Source: Tubiluchus corallicola
Lineage: Eukaryota > Priapulida > Priapulimorpha > Priapulimorphida > Tubiluchidae
DNA length: 64,000 bases
NCBI GenBank assembly: GCA_030141605.1
Contig: JAQGDQ010000009.1
Coordinates: forward strand, 1,335,001 to 1,399,000
Reading direction: 5' to 3'
Below are positions 40,001 through 50,754 of this stretch, piece after piece. Position 1 is the first letter of the stretch. Every line of letters starts with the position of its first letter. Under the pieces are notes generated by a model. It made no database searches, was not told where the DNA came from, and worked only from the letters and a program-made list of their open reading frames with translations. Both the position numbers and the translations under genes were made by a program.

Positions 40001-43000
40001 ATCTAATGTGTTTTTCACAGTAAATGATATGGTTATGATGTTGATGATGATGATGATGATGATAACGATGATGCGACATGATGATGATGATGATGATGAT
40101 GATGGTGATGGTGATGACACGACAGAATGATGATGATGATTTGATTCTAACATTAGTAATTGCTGTACAGATTTCTTATCTTCTAATGACGATGTGTTTT
40201 TGTGTATTGGGTTGGGTTTTTTATTGTTTATCCTGAATTGAGTGTTACTGTAAATAAATGGTTTATTATAACTGATGCATACATAAATCTTGAGAACATA
40301 AAAATTTTATTAAAGTATAAATGTTTTCGACTGCCCGAATTTTTTGAATCCTTGAATTTTCACTTCAAATATAAGCTTTTTGTACAGAACGTGAGGATTT
40401 CTTTTCTTACGTGAATTTTTTTATCTGCATGTTTTTGCTATTTACTTTTAATGTTTTTATACTAGATTGCAAAAGCATTAGAATATTTGCATCAGCACCA
40501 CATTATTTATCGTGATCTAAAATCGGAGAATGTTCTCGTCTGGGCTTTTCCGCCGCCGAATGATAACCACTTTGGCCCAAAGGTAAGGAGGACAAAGTTA
40601 ATCAATTATGTTGTTAATTTCTGAGAAACGTGCAACAGTAATAGCACTATTATATTATAAAGGCCAGTGAACACTCTTAGCTAACACAAATGAAATTGAA
40701 ACTTGAGTTAACTCTCTAAAAGCTTATTTGGTTATTTCTGCTTACCTCCATGTTGCGTATTGTTTGATTTAGCATAAGTTATAAAATATCACAGATATCT
40801 TTTATCAAATGGCAACTAGTTTTTTTGCAATATTAGCATATGCACGTAATGCTGAACAAACAAAGCTAATCTAAAAGGGCATAACGACTACATGCTTTTA
40901 AGTTGAAACGCTTCACTTTGATTTGACAATCAAAACCATAGACTACATGTTTGTCTGTATTTGATTATTATGTAGTTTTCCAAGCAAGAGGATAACAGCA
41001 TAGCAACAGTTATTACTGTTAATGGATACAGTGATTTGGAAGCAGAGGTTTTAAAATCCTTAGTGTTAATGTCCCGAGTGAAGTTAAAATTACTAACATT
41101 TCTATTTTTAAGCAACATCAAAGCATGTTGTGGCTGGCATGTATCACAAAGTTGTAAAATCACATTTTAATCTTGTGCTCACAGCTGCAGATTGCTATAT
41201 AACTGATGGTAATCTGCGAGGGACTGTTTGAGTGTAGCTTTAACATAAAGGGCCCTCTAGGTATTTTATTAGCAGGTGTTTCTTAGTTGCTTGTTCTTTG
41301 CCATCAAGTTATTTCGCATTTCATACTAATATGGGTAATATGGTAAACCTTAATGCATTTTGAAATTTAAACTCATTAATTTTAACTGTTAGTTTGTAAG
41401 ACAAATGCTGGTATAGAATAGTTTAATATTTTGCATTTGAAAAAAGGTAATTTAATGTGTTATGTGGTTGATTATTTATCCTTTTGTTTAATGTCATTGA
41501 TATAAGCATTTGGAATAAAGTGCTGCTTAAATTTGTGTTTTACTGATAATTTGAGAATGGTTGTGGAACAACTGAAACATCGTGATATGAAATATAAACA
41601 TCATATATGTAATAAATGTGATGTAAGTATGACAGTCATGAATGTAATTTTCTAAAACAAGTTCTTGTAATATGTAACAAAAGTGATTTTTGCATGAAAT
41701 TTGATTCGCCTTCAAAATTTAATTTGTTGAAGCTGCAGAGTAAAGAATTACTTAAACATTTGTATATGTGTACGCAAAATAAATGAAAACTATTACATAG
41801 TGAACTAACAGTTTTGTCATCACAGTTGTATATTTTTCATCTAGGTTGATGTAAAGTTAGCTGACTACGGTATCAGTCGTTCTACGCTACCTAGTGGTAC
41901 TAAAGGTTTTGGTGGCACTGAAGGTTTTATGGCTCCTGAAATAGTTAAATACAATGGAGAGGAAGAGTATACAGAAAAGGTTACTAATAATATGAACTAA
42001 TTTTCTTAATTTCTACTGTATTACGTCAGCCTAAGAACATTACTTTCAGTAATTAGCATTTTAAGCTTTCATTAATAGTGTGTTTGCTCATGTGTGAGCG
42101 TGTGTATGATTTACACAAACTTAGAATTGCCGGAGTCAAAATCTTTGCAACACTTTATTTTAACAATTTTTCATTAAAAACCCAGTTATTATAAAATTTC
42201 AGACATCAACTTAAACTATGCCTCTAGAGTGTGATTAGACTGGGATTGATGAAATAAATTAAATTTAACATGGGATATCCGAGCATTAATCATAATGCTT
42301 AGACATTTCGTGCTAAATTTAATTTATTTCATCAATTGTTATTTTACAACAGTTGTTTAAACTCTGACAGTAATAGATCTTTATAGTTTATCTCAGTATG
42401 TTGATCATATTGTTTTTCACACTGCAACCTGTTCACACTTGATGCCAGCATGTTCTTTATGTAGATGATCGTTATTGTTTTTTCAGGTTGATTGTTTCTC
42501 ATTTGGAATGTTCATGTATGAGTTGATTACATTACATCTACCATTCCAAGGTCAAGAACAAGTCAAAGATCAAATATTAGAAGGTAACCGACCTCAGCTG
42601 CAAGCACAGGTAGGAACTTTGGTGCTTTTCTTATAAAACACCTGTCACATTATTAACTGTAATAGTTGATTTGTTTTATGTTTGCGGCATCAAACGTGTT
42701 GTCATCCGTGCCATTAATTATCCCCTCGTTGTCAAATTATTAGTGTAGTTATTCTGTTTTAAATTTCTTTCATTGTTTATTGTATGGCTCCATGAAGTGG
42801 GTGGAATGAGGGCTTGAATAATAAGTTTTTGCTTCAAGTTTTATTGGACCTTAAGAAATGGTCCTAAGCTAGGCCAAGAACTTTATGATTGCCTTACATT
42901 TCTTTCATTTTTAAGGATACCTTTTATCCAAGCCATGTGCTAGATCTGATGACTCTGTGCTGGACGCAGCAACCAACAGATCGTCCTTCTGCCAGTCAGG

Positions 43001-46000
43001 TGGTTTCCATAGCAACCGCACCCGAGTTCTGTCACCTGCAGGATGTTGTGTCGTTGGAAGAGCAGACAAGTGTCACATGTGCAGCGGCTGTTGAAATTAC
43101 CGAAGGAGAAGGTACTTTGTTAGCTTTCTGGTGTTCACAGTGTATAATGTGATGAAAGTCGTTTGAAAACTAAAGTTAGATGAAGTTGATCTGTAGATTT
43201 TAGGTTAAAATAAATCATTTTACGTAGTTACATAGCTTATCTTGAATTGTATTTGCAGAGGAAGGTCTTCCACCAGTCCTTTTTGCAGAGGTATGGTTAG
43301 GTCGCCATGGTAAACAGCTTGACATTGTAAGCTGCAATCAGCAAGCTTGGCTTGATTACAAGGTAGGTTTCTCAATTTAATAAAACCTTATACATGTAAA
43401 TCTTGTTGAGCATTTTGTATAACACTTGGCAAGTATGATATTACATTTGCTATCAGTTTTTGTTACTCAAAGTGGGCTGTTTAAAAAAAGTGAAAAATGA
43501 ACAAGTGAAATCAAAATCAAAATTTTACCCAGTACCCAGATACTAAACACATGATTGTAATGAAATTTTATTGTAATATTGTCCATCTGATAACAGTTCA
43601 TTTAAGGTCCTCATCTCATCGGTACAACTCCAACAATGTTTGAATTGTTCGAAATATAGTGCAATAAATATTGTTGTAATATTAAATGTATTTCTGACAA
43701 ATGAGTCTTTAAAAGTGCACAGTTGAATGTTTTCAGAACTTCGAATTAAAAAACAATTAAGATGTTAGTTCATGAAGCAGAGGAAAGTGATGTTAAAAAA
43801 GTAGATAAAAATATAGGTGGAGTTTAATGTAAATGTAGTTGGAAAGCAGATGTTGTAAAATCTTTCAACAGCCACTCCGAACTTGAGTTGATATTGATGT
43901 TCGAAGATTTGAAGATTTTTTATTATTATTTGTAGACTCTTCCACTAGAAGGGATGTCAGTTAGCTGTGCTATTGTGGTTGACGATACAGTCTGGATTGG
44001 TGACAGCAAGGGCGTGATTTACACCTTCTGGTATGTAAATACTAATGCAGTTTTATGATTGAATATCATTACCTGCAGGAGCAACTTGCAGTTGTGCTGG
44101 ACTAACTGCTGTAAGAAAATGTACTGGTGCTGAATGATATATATTAAGTTTTAATTTCAGCTCAAAAACATACCAGCAATTAAGCAAGTTCATCGTTACC
44201 ATGGACACGGCCCCGGATGATTCAGGCATTCGTTGTATGCTTTACCTGCCTGATTTGCACTGTGTGCTCGTTTCACAAACCAACCATCAGGTGTCTTTGT
44301 GCAATGCAGCAGCATCGGAAGTTCTTCTGGCATTTGATGGAAATAACAGGCCAGTTTTTTCAATGGCTGCTCTTAGACTTGGACGTAAACGGCAGAGGTA
44401 ACTTAGAATGACTCTCAAATGTTTTCTTTAATCTAACATTGTAGAAAACTGGCCCTTAGACAAGTTGCTGGTCTGATTGAAAGTATATGTTATTCATCAT
44501 TAAGTTTTGCAATTTATCACGTGTTTGTCTCTTCTAATCAGTGTTTGCTCGATTAAAAATTAAAGCATCATTTGAAGGGAAACATTCGTCTAGGCACATT
44601 ACTATACTTTTATTATTTTTGCTATTAAAGACCTTTTTCATAAAATTAATGACTTACATTTCCTACATACTAAATCAGTTTTTGGAAACTACATTGTGCA
44701 CTTGTTAGATCTATTTGAAATGTCTTGATATTTTTTCTTGTCCTTTGTTTTGTCACTATCATTATTCTTGTTAAGCTCTTTGGCAAAATCATTGCATCCC
44801 AGATCATTCTAGGTCTATTGACTAAAATCACTTGTCAGTCTATTTCAAACTAATGTTAAAGTTAAAATCAACAATGCTTAATAACTACACAAATAGGTGT
44901 TTATAATAATAGCCCAATTATTGATACTGTCATCTTCCTTTTCAAATGATAACTGTGAAGTCTTATGCTTTATGCTCTTTTGTACCTCCTGTGATAACAA
45001 TGGCTACTTAATTTTTGCTAAAAATTAATTAATTTGCAAGCCCCATTTTTTTACTTAGTTATGAGCTATGGTTGGGCCAAGATAAAGGATCTATACTGTC
45101 TGTGAGTGTATCTAAACAGGAAATGAAGATTCTTGGCTCAACGTGTCACTGGGATCAGCCACCAGAGGTCTCTGCTGATGTCCAGCAGTTAGTTACCTGT
45201 ATTAATGATAACCAAAGTGTTTGGTCCTACGTTTATCCAGGTAATGTTTGTCTCCAGCTAGTGTCTGTAAATGTTTTTTTTTGTTTATTGGTAAATAACT
45301 TTATTTAATAATTAGAAAATGTGTGTGGCTAGTTTTTAAAGTGAGTATTTAGCAGCAGTGTTTCTCTCTGTAAGAGACAACAAATGTTGAAATGTTTTTT
45401 GTGGACTTGATAAACATTAATTAATGTTATGAAATTACAAATTTAATTAAAATGATTGATTTAATAATGACACCAATCAATATATTTTTTAAATTATTGT
45501 CACGTTTATTCAGCACTTCAGACATTAGTTATTGTTGATACAATGAACATTGTTAACTATTAATACTTATTGTCTGACAGGGTGTATCGTTTACCACTGG
45601 GACATTCGTAATCTCACTATAACTAATAAGATTGATTGCTCCAAGTTAGCACCTGTATCAGAGAGTATTACATCAATAAGCATAGAAGAACATATTAGTC
45701 GTGAGTACTTTTTGTTACTAATTAAATACAACATATATTTACATTTCCAAAGCAACCTGTGTTCAAATTTAGTTTGTAGAAATTTTTTTACAAAAAAATT
45801 TTTAATCACTTGATGTTCAGAATAAGTTTTCATTATGCAAAAAGTGCATGTGATTAATTTTTGTTTTTATACAGTTTGACTTAGCTGAAAGCTAAAATCC
45901 AGCATTTAACAGCAGGGACTGCTACTGATGTTAAGTAATTATAGCAGGGCTGAAATCCATCTCATTATCAATAGTATTTTTTTAAGATATGATGCTGAAG

Positions 46001-47400
46001 TGGCAGAGTGGCTTAGCAAAACTCAAATGTGGGCAAATTTCCTTTTCGTTAAAGAAATAGTTGAAGTTCAGTATAGCAAATTAAACAAGCCAAAATCAGT
46101 TTTGCCAGAAATCACCCATCCATTTACTAATTAAATTTAGCGCTGTCGTAGTCATCTCAGTCAGGCTGCTCTGTTCACTGTCTGATTACTATTCAATCTG
46201 AAGCTTGCAGCTATATATAAGTAACAGCATGTGTAACTTGAACTTTTCTCACGATACACAGAAAAAATGTTGTTGTATTTTTGCATTTAGCTGGTCGTTG
46301 TCAAGTGACAGCGGTAGCTGTGCTGGAACAGAATATATACATTGGCACAATGTGGGGCTGCATCATAGTAGCCGAGAAAAATTCCATGCGTCCTATAACG
46401 ATATTCCGCATTTACGAAGAGAGCGTCCAGACCATCCTTCCTGTGCGGTAAGCTGAATATTTTGTGAATACTAATTGGCAGGTAGTTTTTTGTAAAGTAG
46501 AATATCAAAGAGGAGGTGGAAGGGGATGGTATCAGTTGGTATGAGTGATAGTATTAGAATTTTGTTAATTAAGTTAATCCTTATTTGTGGTGTGGACATT
46601 GCGATCTATCTGTAAATATTGTTAACTATTATTAATCGGCAGTTTTGACTGATGATAGGCCACTAGTTAATTAAGTTCAGTTTATTATTACCTAGATGAA
46701 TTATAATCATTAAACTGGCTGGAAAAATTCTGATGCTCAACATTTACTCTAGTAATTGCAATTATATAAAGCAAAATAATAGAATTAGCGATCAGAAATT
46801 ATCGCGGCTAGTTATCAAAAAATAGCTGTTGTCTTGCAGCACTGGAAATCTTTGATTGAGTTCAGTTACATCTCCAGTGGCTTTAATAGTGTCGCTGTGT
46901 TATACTTGAATGCATACATTAATTACTTTTGCTGAGTTTGACTGCAAGCAAAGAGAATGACAAAAAAATTTATTTCAAACTTGTGTAAATGCAGAACACT
47001 AGCAAAGATGCCTGCAATATGCATGCGATGAATTGTGGCTGTGCTTAAAAGTCTGTCCTTAACTTCATTGAGCAGTGAATATATTTCGCTGGCTTTCATT
47101 GCATCTCACAATGTTTAGTAGAACTTTTTAACGCCACACATGCAGAGTTACAACTCGGTATTTTAATTTAGTCTCCAGCTCCTTTCTTATTGCAGTGTTG
47201 AGGATTCAGAGTCCATTGTGCCGACAGAGTCGCCACGGAGACTGGCAAAGCAGACTCCAGTTCTTGTGACCGTTGGCAAAGGGTACCGCGAGCTCATTGG
47301 TCGATACATTCCAAAGCAGAAAAGATCCGAGGAGGAAGAAATGAGAAAGAAATGCCCGTATTTAATCACCTGGCAAGCTTCTCATTGGTCGAGCCACTAG
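16709..47400 (+). CDS. LRRK1-like: LRRK-family Roco kinase, LRRK1-like (complete, 49 exons, 2584 aa)
   Basis: Exons: 16709-16831, 17187-17289, 17998-18038, 18418-18583, 19256-19415, 19624-19768, 19954-20069, 20882-21035, 21172-21395, 21650-21752, 21836-22010, 22151-22423, 22688-22890, 23333-23458, 23765-24059, 25209-25365, 25580-25665, 26171-26339, 26769-26983, 27138-27265, 27591-27773, 27918-28088, 28405-28527, 28754-29006, 29661-29790, 29950-30044, 30710-30832, 31024-31214, 32338-32479, 32746-32994, 33754-33939, 34173-34310, 34531-34704, 36338-36467, 38071-38209, 38625-38735, 39141-39272, 39715-39966, 40466-40582, 41845-41979, 42487-42609, 42916-43111, 43259-43362, 43936-44030, 44161-44397, 45059-45240, 45581-45700, 46291-46447, 47196-47400. 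Total 7755 nt, every phase consistent. Order is ankyrin, LRR, ROC GTPase, COR, Ser/Thr kinase, WD40-like. The ankyrin-first N-terminus, the NVLVW sequence after the catalytic loop and the CxxC/CPxH linker point to LRRK1/invertebrate Lrrk rather than LRRK2. In that family it is a large cytosolic GTPase-kinase acting on Rab GTPases and endolysosomal traffic; this is inferred here. Confidence 0.93.
17694..18038 (+). repeat. degenerate ~165-bp direct duplication including a decayed copy of LRRK exon 3
   Basis: Two similar stretches begin with CTATAGGTTTTATA at 17694 and 17865. They run in parallel through CAATGGCTGATTGA / CAATAGCTAATTGA and TTTTTCATTG. They then reach AGCTAATGACCTGTAAATTT with TAG-CATGTCCAAATATA (first copy, about 17811-17850) against GGCTAATAGTGTAAAATTCT with CAG-CAAATCCAAATATA (second copy). 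The second match is the acceptor and start of exon 3 (17998). The first is therefore a fossil of that exon, diverged after about a dozen coding bases. Confidence 0.6.
22151..27265 (+). CDS. LRRK exons 12-20: leucine-rich repeats with low-complexity inserts (aa 504-1054)
   Basis: LRR signatures recur: ITRIDVSGNCIVHLPVCLFQ, LEEVYLQDNRIENLPDAIFQ, LAILDVSNNKLQE, LKEINLSFNLLQWLPTG, LTRLNMSYNTISDMG, LRQLDLSHNNIKTWPN, LRTLILANNELDR and LTMLDVSNNRIKEIPANIHE. The repeats are broken by three long inserts: an acidic Ser/Asp/Glu stretch (exon 15), an Arg-Ser dipeptide tract (exons 17-18, RSRSRSSARSTSRSRR) and a poly-Ser tract (exon 19). Such inserts are not typical of human LRRK proteins and probably form flexible loops. 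Confidence 0.9.
24359..25073. mobile_element. Tigger/pogo-like element, family 'CAGTAAGTCC', copy B (715 bp)
   Basis: Left end CAGTAAGTCCTTGCTTAATG and right end AAGCAAGGGCTTACTG form inverted repeats of about 16 bp. The interior matches copies A and C (TTTTATCAACAACTTTTTTACC, GAAGATTT-type blocks absent). It lies in the LRRK intron between exons 15 and 16. The left flank is TG rather than TA, so the target duplication has decayed. No coding capacity. Confidence 0.8.
25885..25908. repeat. (AT)n microsatellite
   Basis: About twelve AT dinucleotides in the LRRK intron between exons 17 and 18. Confidence 0.9.
27591..29006 (+). CDS. LRRK exons 21-24: ROC GTPase domain (aa 1055-1297)
   Basis: The Ras-like GTPase motifs are complete. 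The P-loop GVQGVGKTSLL has catalytic-site Lys1094 and Thr1095. The G3 motif is WDFGGQ (Asp1168-Gln1172). The G4 motif is THLDE (Thr1225-Asp1228). Arg1215 in ARAPNSPVLIIGTHLD aligns with Arg1441 of human LRRK2, the Parkinson hot-spot residue; human LRRK1 has Lys there by my recollection. Nothing suggests loss of GTP binding. Confidence 0.93.
29661..34704 (+). CDS. LRRK exons 25-33: COR domain (aa 1297-1773)
   Basis: Hallmarks of the C-terminal-of-ROC domain follow ROC directly: VLLHYEDATLKDLYFLDPQW, NKFEVALTWDNRTLLIPSLL, YFPSGFWSRLITRIL (aligning with the FWSRF-NR segment of LRRK2) and VDHIDTLLEDWYPTL. The domain mediates ROC regulation and dimerisation in the family. It ends with IPCTQC, the first half of a Cys pair that continues in exon 35 (see findings). 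Introns here carry four non-autonomous transposons. Confidence 0.9.
30421..30646. mobile_element. short MITE with AGGTAGTCATYGACT ends (~226 bp)
   Basis: The left end AGGTAGTCATTGACTTACGAC and the reverse complement of the right end, AGGTAGTCATCGACTCACAAC, agree at 18 of 21 bases. The terminal sequence resembles the CAGGTAGTCCTCGACTTACGA ends of pogo/Tigger-type elements known from many animals. It lies in the LRRK intron between exons 26 and 27, with no coding potential. Confidence 0.65.
31357..32056. mobile_element. Tigger/pogo-like element, family 'CAGTAAGTCC', copy C
   Basis: Left end CAGCAAGTCCTCGCTTTACG. The interior matches copies A and B closely (TTTAACGATGCTGAA, ATCAACAACTTTTTTACC, GCTAGCCGTTTG). 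The right end is degenerate (AGAGCAAACTA near 32050), so that boundary is approximate. It lies in the LRRK intron between exons 28 and 29. Confidence 0.7.
33170..33577. mobile_element. MITE with CAGGGTTC / GAACCCTG ends and repeated GTCAGGGAAAA motif (408 bp)
   Basis: Starts CAGGGTTC and ends GAACCCTG, flanked on both sides by TAATAA, a plausible 6-bp target duplication (or repeated TAA). Inside, variants of GTCAGGGAAAA or GTCATGGAAAA occur about six times in one orientation, at both ends. No reading frame. It lies in the LRRK intron between exons 30 and 31. The superfamily is uncertain. Confidence 0.7.
34786..35053. mobile_element. MITE with TTCAGACTAGYGARTTTTCT inverted repeats (~268 bp)
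   Basis: TTCAGACTAGCGAATTTTCT at 34786-34805 is mirrored by AGAAAACTCACTAGTCTGAA at 35033-35052, with 18 of 20 bases matching. A further CTAGTCTGAACACTAG lies just inside the right end. The flanking left sequence AAAGGCATGTTCA also occurs at 57472, where no partner repeat was seen. LRRK intron between exons 33 and 34. Confidence 0.65.
35803..35907 (+). CDS. candidate LRRK cassette exon (35 codons, phase 1-1)
   Basis: It has an upstream TATGTTTAG acceptor, a downstream GTAAGC donor and 105 nt open in the one frame that joins exon 33 (phase 1) to exon 34 (phase 1). It would add VSRVEDSLVGGGTSQPGAVG followed by a Cys/Tyr-rich stretch in the COR-kinase linker. I recognise no homology, so it could be an alternative exon or a chance fit. 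It is not counted in the main model. Confidence 0.35.
36338..38209 (+). CDS. LRRK exons 34-35: COR-kinase linker (aa 1773-1863)
   Basis: A Ser/Arg-rich stretch (ESKSSPRRSLQDASSIRTDS) is followed by EECILASHQDKGVKCPKHDM and LSLPKLAPDV. The second part resembles the linker of human LRRK1 (DCVLTAIERDFISCPRH, then P-LQELVPEL). Together with IPCTQC at the end of exon 33 it gives a CxxC plus CPxH arrangement that could bind zinc. LRRK2 lacks these residues by my recollection. Confidence 0.8.
36740..37945 (+). mobile_element. Tigger/pogo transposon derivative, 25-bp perfect TIRs, broken CENPB-type ORF, no DDE domain
   Basis: Both ends carry the 25-base inverted repeat starting CAGTAGTCGCCGCTTAATAG without mismatch, flanked by TA duplications (36738-36739, 37946-37947). 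Sub-terminal copies of TTAATAGACTCA / TTGACTCA recur at the left end, with inverted counterparts at the right. The interior (37252-37702) reads as the DNA-binding half of a Tigger transposase. A psq/CENPB-N helix-turn-helix starts MEHKRKDLTVKEKLKILEQY. A CENPB-C part follows (KVWFTNAREK, FIATDGWFQRW, then IVYKRTHGEE). At least two frameshifts break it, and the catalytic DDE half is missing, so it is an internally deleted copy. LRRK intron between exons 34 and 35. Confidence 0.85.
38625..43111 (+). CDS. LRRK exons 36-42: protein kinase domain (about aa 1880-2190)
   Basis: All catalytic elements are present: Gly loop GRGAFGFVFRG (1886-1896), VAMK lysine 1924, alpha-C glutamate 1968 (ARQELRILQSLRHKHI), catalytic loop YRDLKSENVLVW with Asp2045, metal-binding DYG at 2074-2076, and MAPE at 2096-2099. 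YRD and DYG in place of HRD and DFG are LRRK-family traits; the Gly of DYG is the counterpart of LRRK2 Gly2019. A long insert between beta-3 and alpha-C (PTDPGIGASSSALQGYKAAL) matches the position of the long insert in LRRK1. The kinase is predicted active. Confidence 0.94.
40034..40140. repeat. imperfect (GAT)n repeat
   Basis: Runs of GATGAT broken by short interruptions, in the LRRK intron between exons 38 and 39, starting about 70 bp after the donor. It produces spurious His- and Ser-rich frames on the minus strand. Confidence 0.95.
43259..47400 (+). CDS. LRRK exons 43-49: C-terminal WD40-like region (about aa 2219-2584)
   Basis: Weak beta-propeller blades follow the kinase: AEVWLGRHGKQLDIV, DDTVWIGDSKGVIYTF, MLYLPDLHCVLVSQTNHQVS, YELWLGQDKGSILSVSV, DNQSVWSYVYPGCIVYHWDI and EQNIYIGTMWGCIIVAEKNS. 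The protein ends with VTVGKGYRELIGRYIPKQKR, an acidic/basic stretch and the terminus WQASHWSSH. The GKGY-L / W ending fits the C-terminal propeller of LRRK proteins. Exon 47 has two possible donors; C|GTGAGT at 45700 was chosen on strength and phase. Confidence 0.88.
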
Positions 47401-47905
47401 ATGTCGTGAGTTTTTTGTAATCTTGTTTTTTACTCATATTGGAAACTGTGCTATTACATCAGCTGTGTTTGCTTGTGATATTCTGCTAAGCTTCCTTTAC
47501 AGTTTATTAATCATATTTTGAAAAACATTCCTTAGTGATTTTAGGAAAGTTATCGCTCCCATTGTGTTTTAGTGCATGTTTTAGGTGCTAATAGATATAT
47601 AAACTAGGTATGCTTTTATTTGCATTTTGTCAAAGAAAGTAGGTTATTGATTTTCTTGTAGCATTAAAAAGTATGCTTTTATATGCTTTTAATCAATGGC
47701 AGTAAGTGTTAGTAGCATTAAAGTATTGAACCAGCACTAGAGATGTTTAAATTACTGTGCTATGCACCTTTGAAACCATGGTCATAGTATTAAGCCTTGA
47801 GCTTATAATTTGAGTATTCTACTAGATTTTAACCACATATTTCATTGATTAAGGCACTGTGACTGTAACATTCTTGTAATAATTGCAACTGCCTCGTAGT
47901 TAATT

Positions 47906-47911
47906 AATAAA
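47906..47911 (+). terminator. candidate LRRK poly(A) signal
   Basis: AATAAA about 505 bp after the LRRK stop, followed within 30 bases by a GT/T-rich stretch (TGTCTTGTGTCTTGATTTG). Another AATAAA lies at 48366-48371. Confidence 0.45.
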
Positions 47912-50754
47912 TCATGTCTTGTGTCTTGATTTGTTTTTCAGTCGATAAGGACATAAGGTTATCATAGAACTTATTGTAACTGAGAGTGTTTGTAACACTT
48001 GGTGCAATTAATGCACTGCTGCAAATCATTTATACTCACGGATATTTTCTGCTAAAGTAGCTTTAATATTATATGTAACGGATGTTTTGTATTGTTCTAG
48101 TCACTTCTCAGTATTAGAGAGCAGACATTTTGAACCTCTTTTTCTGAATTACGACTAGTAGCAATCGATTTCAGTTTTATAAATGGCAAAAATATTAATT
48201 TACCGTTTTTAAAACTTTTGGTATGCCAGAATTTGTGACAACACTATAAAAGTGGGTTAACATCTGGAGCCAAATAACCTGTAAAGTGGCGTTTATGTAG
48301 CATCAAAATGCATTATCCGTTATCCACCTGTGGAACAATAATCGATAGGAAATAGCTGCATAAAAAATAAAGCACAATGCACGTCAGATAAACGGGTGCA
48401 TTGAAAACAATACAAGCTGATTTTATCTATTCCACACACCCCATGTACACATTCCGGATCCTACGTAAATGCCACTTAGTGCTTAAAATTGCGAGTGAAG
48501 CTTCCATTTTTGTTCTAGGTAAATCAGTAAATGTTGTTTATAATGTCCATTCTTCTGTGTTGTCCTTTTCACACTTAGCTGAATGCGATGTCCTCACATT
48601 CTTACAGGATTTCTTTTAAAATACATGCAAGTCAACAAGCCTATCTTATATTTGACTTAAATTTCATATTGCTTAATATAGAATGCAAGTCTGGATTTCA
48701 AAATTTTGTGAAAGCATTTTCCAAGGTTTCGTATGTATCTTTCGTGTCAAATGCGGAAAGTTGTGACGATTTAAGAGAAGTATGTCATTTAAAGCACATC
48801 TTAAGATGAAGTCACACGTTTCAGTTCTTTTAATTTCATAAACTTGATTCTGTAGTCCTACCTCTGTCAAACTTACCAACCAGTATCTTAAGACTTCACT
48901 CCTTTGTACTTGTTAGAGCGCTGAATCCTTTATATAAGCAAAGCAGTGTAAGAATCTCTCATATGGATTTTGTTTCCTTATCCTATTTAAACAGTGCTGT
49001 TCTGTAGGCCAGTTACCAAGCACAGCTGTTATCAGCAGCGCATATTTTTCTCTGAAATCTGTTGACATTCCAGTTTGCAAGTATTAATGGATGATTCATT
49101 CTTAGTTATTAATAACTGTTCTAGAACATAATTTTTGCATGCTAGAAAACAGCCATTCTTCATGAGGAAAATGCTTGCTGGGTAGACACCTTGCTTTAAA
49201 AGCTGTGTAACAAATGTTTGCCGAATGCAGTAAAAGAAGTCAGAATACCTTTAAGTCTTAAAAAAATGTTTATTTTGATTCAGAAGTCTTCATTCATCAC
49301 AGATTCACTGAGCTGAAATCAAATTGATGTAGCTAGATCTTTAAAGATAACCAAAACTATATCTATTGATTTTTCATTTGTGTCTGGAATTTTCAAGATC
49401 TAGACACATCAAATTGATTTCAGGTATGTTTGTCAGTTTAATTTTAATTTTGTTTTTCTTAATAAGTAACTTTAATGTTTTTTTAATTTAGCTTTTTAAT
49501 ACAGCTTTTGTGTTTCTTTTATTAATGACACTGTATAACTTTATATATCCAATTTTGCCTGTAATTTTATTTTATCTCTCAGTAAAACTTATGAAGTCCG
49601 TGAGGAACTGAAGCTTCTGAAGAAGTTTTTGAGACTTGAAGGGCATTCTGACTGCTTTTATTGTTATGACCTTGGAAAGTCTCAGAACTTTGTCTTATTT
49701 GTTGAATCCATTTTAACCTGCAGTCTTATTAAAATATTTAACTATTCTTTGCAATACTACTTGCCAACATATTTCTTCTTTACTGTATCTTCTTCGCTTC
49801 ATCTTGTAAATCAATTGTATTTATCAAAGGCAATTGGCAAGGCAACAGTTGTTTCACTGAATCAATTGTCAATCTTTGTGTTGCAGTGCTTCCGAGTTCA
49901 GTCGTATTTCGTTGTTCTTGACATTTGGCAGAACTGTTTAGTGCTACCCCAATTCCAAGCATTTTTATGTGAAATCGAAATAAATAGAAAAAATACTAGA
50001 CGTTGCTAGTAATCATGGGTAACAGTGATCTAAAAACATGTCTTACAAATATTATGAATGCTACTGTACAGGGATTGTGCAATTGTTTTGTTTTCATTTA
50101 TACATGTAGCTTTTCCTTTAAAATTAGTAAATGTTGTGATAAAATAGCAAAGTGCAAATCCTGCATTACCTAGATTATTTTCTGTTTTAGGATCTTAAGT
50201 ATTTATTTTTGTTATGTTTTTCTTGTTAACATAATTATGTTGTGCAGTTAAATTTGATTCACAGTATTTATATTAAATAATTTGTGTGTACCTTTTCTAC
50301 TCATTTCAACTTTAAAAAGCACACACATAAGTAAAAGGATAATAAGAAATTTCTACCTCTTTATTCACTTTGTGGAGTTTCAGATTATAACTTAGTTCTT
50401 TATAAATATAAATTATTTGCTTACATAATTTCCTCTGAAATCAATTTGATTTTAAGCTAATACACTTTTTTGTGCAACAAAAATCTTTTAAAATGTTAAC
50501 TGCTAATTTTAGACTTGCTTTCAAAATAAGGAAATCATGTTTAAGTTTGTAAGTTAGTTTTTTTTATAAATGAATTTGTTGCCAAATGTGTCGTTTCTAG
50601 TCAGTGAGCTTTCATAAATTATTGTTATTTGGTTTTGTGCTATGATTTCTATTTCGATTGTTTTTGCTAAAAATTTGCTAGTATTTACAAATAAAGATGA
50701 GCAGTTTGCACTAAAATAGTTTGGGTTTATTTTACCATTCAGAGTTTAAGATTA

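Noticed and set aside
39932-40153. His/Ser-rich minus-strand frame
   Set aside because: It is the shadow of the (GAT)n repeat in an LRRK intron.
16709-47400. Assignment as LRRK2
   Set aside because: There is no armadillo region, and the ankyrin-first layout, NVLVW after the catalytic loop, long beta-3/alpha-C insert and CxxC/CPxH linker fit LRRK1 and invertebrate Lrrk better. The R1441-like Arg and YRD motif keep a small doubt.
49629-50009. 126-residue plus-strand frame downstream of LRRK
   Set aside because: Low-complexity hydrophobic translation of AT-rich DNA, with no family signature. LRRK already ends at 47400 with a family-like terminus.
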